A stretch of DNA of 64,000 nt. Origin: Marisa cornuarietis (taxonomy: Eukaryota > Mollusca > Gastropoda > Architaenioglossa > Ampullariidae). The notes beneath the pieces were generated by a model. It was not told the DNA's origin. It did no database searches and was given only the letters and a program-made list of their open reading frames with translations. A program made the translations under genes and the position numbers. The stretch spans positions 992,001 through 1,056,000 of the forward strand of contig SMMW01000522.1 of NCBI GenBank assembly GCA_004794655.1. Reading direction: 5' to 3'. Shown here one piece after another: positions 59,399-64,000 of the stretch; within the stretch, counting starts at the first letter, position 1, and every line of letters begins with the position of its first letter.

Positions 59399-62300
59399 TC
59401 CTGATACTAGCGTACTAGGAGACAGTAACATCATCATACTAGACTGCTACTAGTGTACTAGGAGACAATAACATCGGCATGGTAGACTGATACTAGCGTA
59501 CTAGGAGACAGTAACATCATCATACTAGACTGATACTAGCGTACTAGGAGACAGTAACATCACCATGCTAGACTGATACTAGCATACTAGGAGACAGTAA
59601 CATCACCATGCTAGACTGATACTAGTGTACTAGGAGACAGTAACATCACCATACTAGACTGATACTAGCGTACTAGGAGACAATAACATCGCCATGGTAG
59701 ACTGATACTAGCGTACTAAGAGACAGTAACATCATCATACTAGACTGATACTAGCGTACTAAGAGACAGTAACATCATCATACTAGACTGATACTAGCGT
59801 ACTAGGAGACAGTAACATCACCATGCTAGACTGATACTAGCATACTAGGAGACAGTAACATCACCATACTAGACTGATACTAGCGTACTAGTAGACAGTA
59901 ACATCACCATGCTAGACTGATACTAGCGTACTAGGAGACAATAACATCACCATGCTAGACTGATACTAGCGTACTAAGAGACAGTAACATCACCATGCTA
60001 GACTGATACTAGTGTACTAGGAAACAGTAACATCACCATGCTAGACTGATACTAGTGTACTAGGAGACAGTAACATCACCATACTAGACTGATACTAGCG
60101 TACTAGGAGACAATAACATCACCATGCTAGACTGATACTAGCGTACTGGGAGACAATAACATCACCATACTAGACTGACACTAGCGTACTAAGAGACAAT
60201 AACATCACCATGCTAGACTGACACTAGCGTACTAGGAGACAATAACATCACCATGCTAGACTGATACTAGTGTACTAGGAGACAATAACATCACTATGCT
60301 AGACTGACACTAGCGTACTAAGAGACAGTAATATCACCATGCTAGACTGACACTAGCGTACTAGGAGACAATAACATCACCATACTAGACTGACACTAGC
60401 GTACTAAGAGACAATAACATCACCATGCTAGACTGACACTAGCGTACTAGGAGACAATAACATCACCATGCTAGACTGATACTAGTGTACTAAGAGACAG
60501 TAACATCACTATACTAGACTGATACTAGTGTACTAGGAGACAATAACATCACCATGCTAGACTGATACTAGCGTACTAGGAGACAGTAACATCATCATAC
60601 TAGACTGACACTAGCGTACTAAGAGACAATAACATCACCATGCTAGACTGATACTAGCGTACTAGGAGACAGTAACATCATCATAATAGACTGATACTAG
60701 CGTACTAGGAGACAGTAACATCACCATACTAGACTGATACTAGTGTACTAGGAGACAATAACATCACCATGCTAGACTGATACTAGTGTACTAGGAGACA
60801 ATAACATCATCATACTAGACTGATACTAGCGTACTAAGAGACAGTAACATCACCATACTAGACTGACACTAGCGTACTAGGAGACAATAACATCACCATG
60901 CTAGACTGATACTAGTGTACTAAGAGACAGTAACATCACTATACTAGACTGATACTAGTGTACTAGGAGACAATAACATCACCATGCTAGACTGATACTA
61001 GCGTACTAGGAGACAGTAACATCATCATACTAGACTGACACTAGCGTACTAAGAGACAATAACATCACCATGCTAGACTGATACTAGCGTACTAGGAGAC
61101 AGTAACATCATCATAATAGACTGATACTAGCGTACTAGGAGACAGTAACATCACCATACTAGACTGATACTAGTGTACTAGGAGACAATAACATCACCAT
61201 GCTAGACTGATACTAGTGTACTAGGAGACAATAACATCATCATACTAGACTGACACTAGCGTACTAAGAGACAATAACATCACCATGCTAGACTGATACT
61301 AGCGTACTAGGAGACAGTAACATCACCATTCTAGACTGATACTAGTGTACTAGGAGACAATAACATCACCATGCTAGACTGATACTAGTGTACTAGGAGA
61401 CAATAACATTACCATGATAGACTGATACAAGCGTACTAAGAGACAGTAACATCATCATACTAGACTGATACTAACGTACTAAGAGACAGTAACATCACCA
61501 TACTAGACTGATACTAGCGTACTAGGAGACAATAACATCACCATGCTAGACTGATACTAGCGTACTAGGAGAGAGTAACATCATACTAGACTCAATCTAG
61601 CGTACTAGGAGACAATAACATCACCATACTAGACTGACACTAGCGTACTAAGAGACAGTAACATCACCATGCTAGACTGATACTAGCGTACTAGGAGACA
61701 GTAACATCACCATACTAGACTGATACTAGCGTACTAGGAGACAATAACATCACCATGCTAGACTGATACTAGCGTACTAGAAGACAGTAACATCACCACA
61801 CTAGACTGACACTAGCGTACTAGGAGACAGTAACATCATGCAAGACTGATACTAGTGTACTAGGAGACAATAACATCACCATGCTAGACTGATACTAGCG
61901 TACTAGAGACAGTAACATCATGCTAGACTGATACTAGTGTACTAGGAGACAATAACATCACCATGCTAGACTGATACTAGCGTACTAGGAGACAATAACA
62001 TCACCATACTAGACTGATACTAGTGTACTAGGAGACAATAACATCCATGCTAGACTGACACAAGCGTGGAGACAGTAACATCATGCTAGACTGATACTAG
62101 TACTAAGAGACAGTAACATCACCATACTAGACTGATACTAGCGTACTAGGAGACAATAACATCACCATGCTAGACTGATACTAGCGTACTAGAAGACAGT
62201 AACATCACCACACTAGACTGACACTAGCGTACTAGGAGACAGTAACATCATGCAAGACTGATACTAGTGTACTAGGAGACAATAACATCACCATGCTAGA

Positions 62301-63257
62301 CTGATACTAGCGTACTAGGAGACAGTAACATCATGCTAGACTGATACTAGTGTACTAGGAGACAATAACATCACCATGCTAGACTGATACTAGCGTACTA
62401 GGAGACAATAACATCACCATACTAGACTGATACTAGCGTACTAAGAGACAGTAACATCATCATACAAGACTGATACTAGCGTACTAAGAGACAATAACAT
62501 CACCATACTAGACTGATACTAGCGTACTAAGAGACAGTAACATCATCATACAAGACTGATACTAGCGTACTAAGAGACAATAACATCACCATACTAGACT
62601 GATACTAGCGTACTAAGAGACAGTAACATCATCATACAAGACTGATACTAGCGTACTAAGAGACAATAACATCACCATGCTAGGCTGATACTAGCGTACT
62701 AAGAGACAATAACATCACCATACTAGACTGACACTAGTGTACTAGGAGACAATAACATCACCATGCTAGACTGACACTAGCGTACTAAGAGACAATAACA
62801 TCATGCTAGACTGATACTAGCGTACTAAGAGACAATAACATCATGCTAGACTGACACTAGCGTACTAAAGGACAATAACATCATGCTAGACTGATACTAG
62901 CGTACTAAGAGACAATAACATCATGCTAGACTGATACTAGCGTACTAAGAGACAATAACATCATGCTAGACTGATACTAGCGTACTAAGAGACAATAACA
63001 TCACCATGCTAGACTGATACTAGCGTACTAAGAGACAGTAACATCATCATACTAGACTGATACTAGCGTACTAAGAGACAGTAACATCATCATACTAGAC
63101 TGATACTAGCGTACTAAGAGACAATAACATCACCATGCTAGACTGATACTAGCGTACTAGGAGACAGTAACATCATCATACTAGACTGATACTAGCGTAC
63201 TAAGAGACAGTAACATCACCATACTAGACTGATACTAGCGTACTAGGAGACAATAAT
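59399..63257. repeat. 43-bp satellite array, about 90 copies
   Basis: The unit runs 'actgatactagcgtactagg' + 'agacagtaacatcaccatgc' + 'tag' (43 bp). Common variants are CAGTAACA/CAATAACA, TACTAGCG/TACTAGTG, GGAGAC/AGAGAC, CATCACC/CATCATC and GATAC/GACAC. Some units lack ACC and are 40 bp; they dominate at about 62.79-62.99 kb. All frames contain stops because TAG occurs several times per unit, so it is not coding. The array ends abruptly on both sides in unrelated sequence. It is a classic tandem satellite/minisatellite, and assembled copy number may be compressed. Confidence 0.97.
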
Positions 63258-64000
63258 ACCGACGTCAACAGTAAAGTGTTGGAAGCCGTGTACAGACAAG
63301 CCTCGATACCAGATATAAATAAATAATATTACACAGCCAAACAACGCATCCTGAAGCTAATATTCTTTTCCCCTTTGATTAAATGAGAACCATCAGAACC
63401 TCAAGAACAACGATATGAAACAGAGAGAAGGAAGAAAGTTCCCCCACCCCAAAAAAATACAAAAGGAGCAAAAGATTAGGGATTTCCTATAATTTATGCA
63501 AATCACAAACTGCTTTCCCGAAAAAAACATTATACAACATTAAACGAAGCGGCATTTTACAGCTGGACTTTGTATTGGAACTGCCAAACCCTATCCATGT
63601 GGTAATTACTTTTCACGCGTGATTAACTCGAAACATGAGAGCTCTGTCATGTGATGGCGGCGGAGACAGATGACGGATGACTTAGTGATGATCGACGCAG
63701 TGACTGTACCGTGTCATCTGCAATCTAACGGCCATCAGTTAACTGGCAGAGGACGAACGGCCTTTCAGATCCAGGGTTCTCTGCTTGATGACGGTACAAA
63801 GCGGCCTTTTACAGCAAATGAGGTCCAATTAGGAACTTTTTTATAATTTAAAACACAGCTTTACATATTCACAAATCTGTTTGATGGCCCTCGATAGTTC
63901 GCACACTCTCACGTGCATCACGCATTTAAAAGAACTTTATTCGAAAAGTATTAGTTTAGTTTTGTGTCCCTCCCTCTACATCGCCCATTCCTGCCTCTCA
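63258..64000. other. No recognised feature
   Basis: Single-copy-looking, mildly AT-rich DNA after the satellite, with no exon, repeat unit or long frame. Confidence 0.5.

Noticed and set aside
59399..63257. Regular 40-43-bp array considered as CRISPR.
   Set aside because: The whole unit is conserved, with no variable spacer; it is an ordinary satellite.

Overview
This window is animal nuclear DNA. Coding exons are short, scattered and separated by introns. Splice sites follow GT-AG, with one probable GC-AG. Simple repeats (CA/GT, GAT, ACTC) and retroelement debris fill most of the rest. The L15m and ALG2 proteins read like ordinary bilaterian orthologues. The tRNA-derived SINEs with a 'GCGCTATATAAAT'-like tail, and the style of the non-LTR elements, suggest a lophotrochozoan, most likely a mollusc (perhaps a gastropod). 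That placement is inference; no diagnostic marker is present.

Layout. At 1-8.9 kb there is one confident exon, the 5' coding exon of an orexin/allatotropin-type GPCR on the minus strand (3461-3820); its remaining exons lie beyond base 1. From 9 to 44 kb no cellular gene can be supported. This part holds a 30-bp minisatellite (9.66 kb), a SINE (10.4-10.8 kb), a terminal-inverted-repeat (TIR) element with 15-bp iterated arms (19.0-19.5 kb), a 5'-truncated LINE with a 14-bp target-site duplication (20.76-21.36 kb), a decayed Ty3/gypsy element (23.1-25.0 kb), a decayed RT-family LINE (28.2-28.7 kb), a hairpin-forming TIR element with 31-bp repeats (30.8-31.0 kb), a degenerate ~45-50-bp tandem array (34.4-34.9 kb) and many microsatellites.

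From 45 to 57.5 kb lie two complete housekeeping genes in the same (minus) orientation. One is mitochondrial ribosomal protein L15 (4 exons, 294 aa predicted). The other is the ER mannosyltransferase ALG2 (4 exons, 398 aa predicted). Between them sit a SINE-like repeat, a LINE fragment with a surprisingly open 256-codon frame, another SINE, and a badly decayed RNase H-bearing LINE. A second iterated-TIR element lies inside MRPL15 intron 3. L15m acts in mitochondrial translation and ALG2 in dolichol-linked oligosaccharide assembly; no functional link between them is implied.

From 59.4 to 63.26 kb runs a satellite of roughly 90 copies of a 43-bp unit, with 40-bp variants and local higher-order structure. 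The final 0.7 kb has nothing I can identify.

I found no convincing undescribed biological system. The most notable structures are the satellite with its higher-order blocks, the three TIR elements whose arms are themselves made of short tandem units, and the probable GC-AG intron in ALG2.
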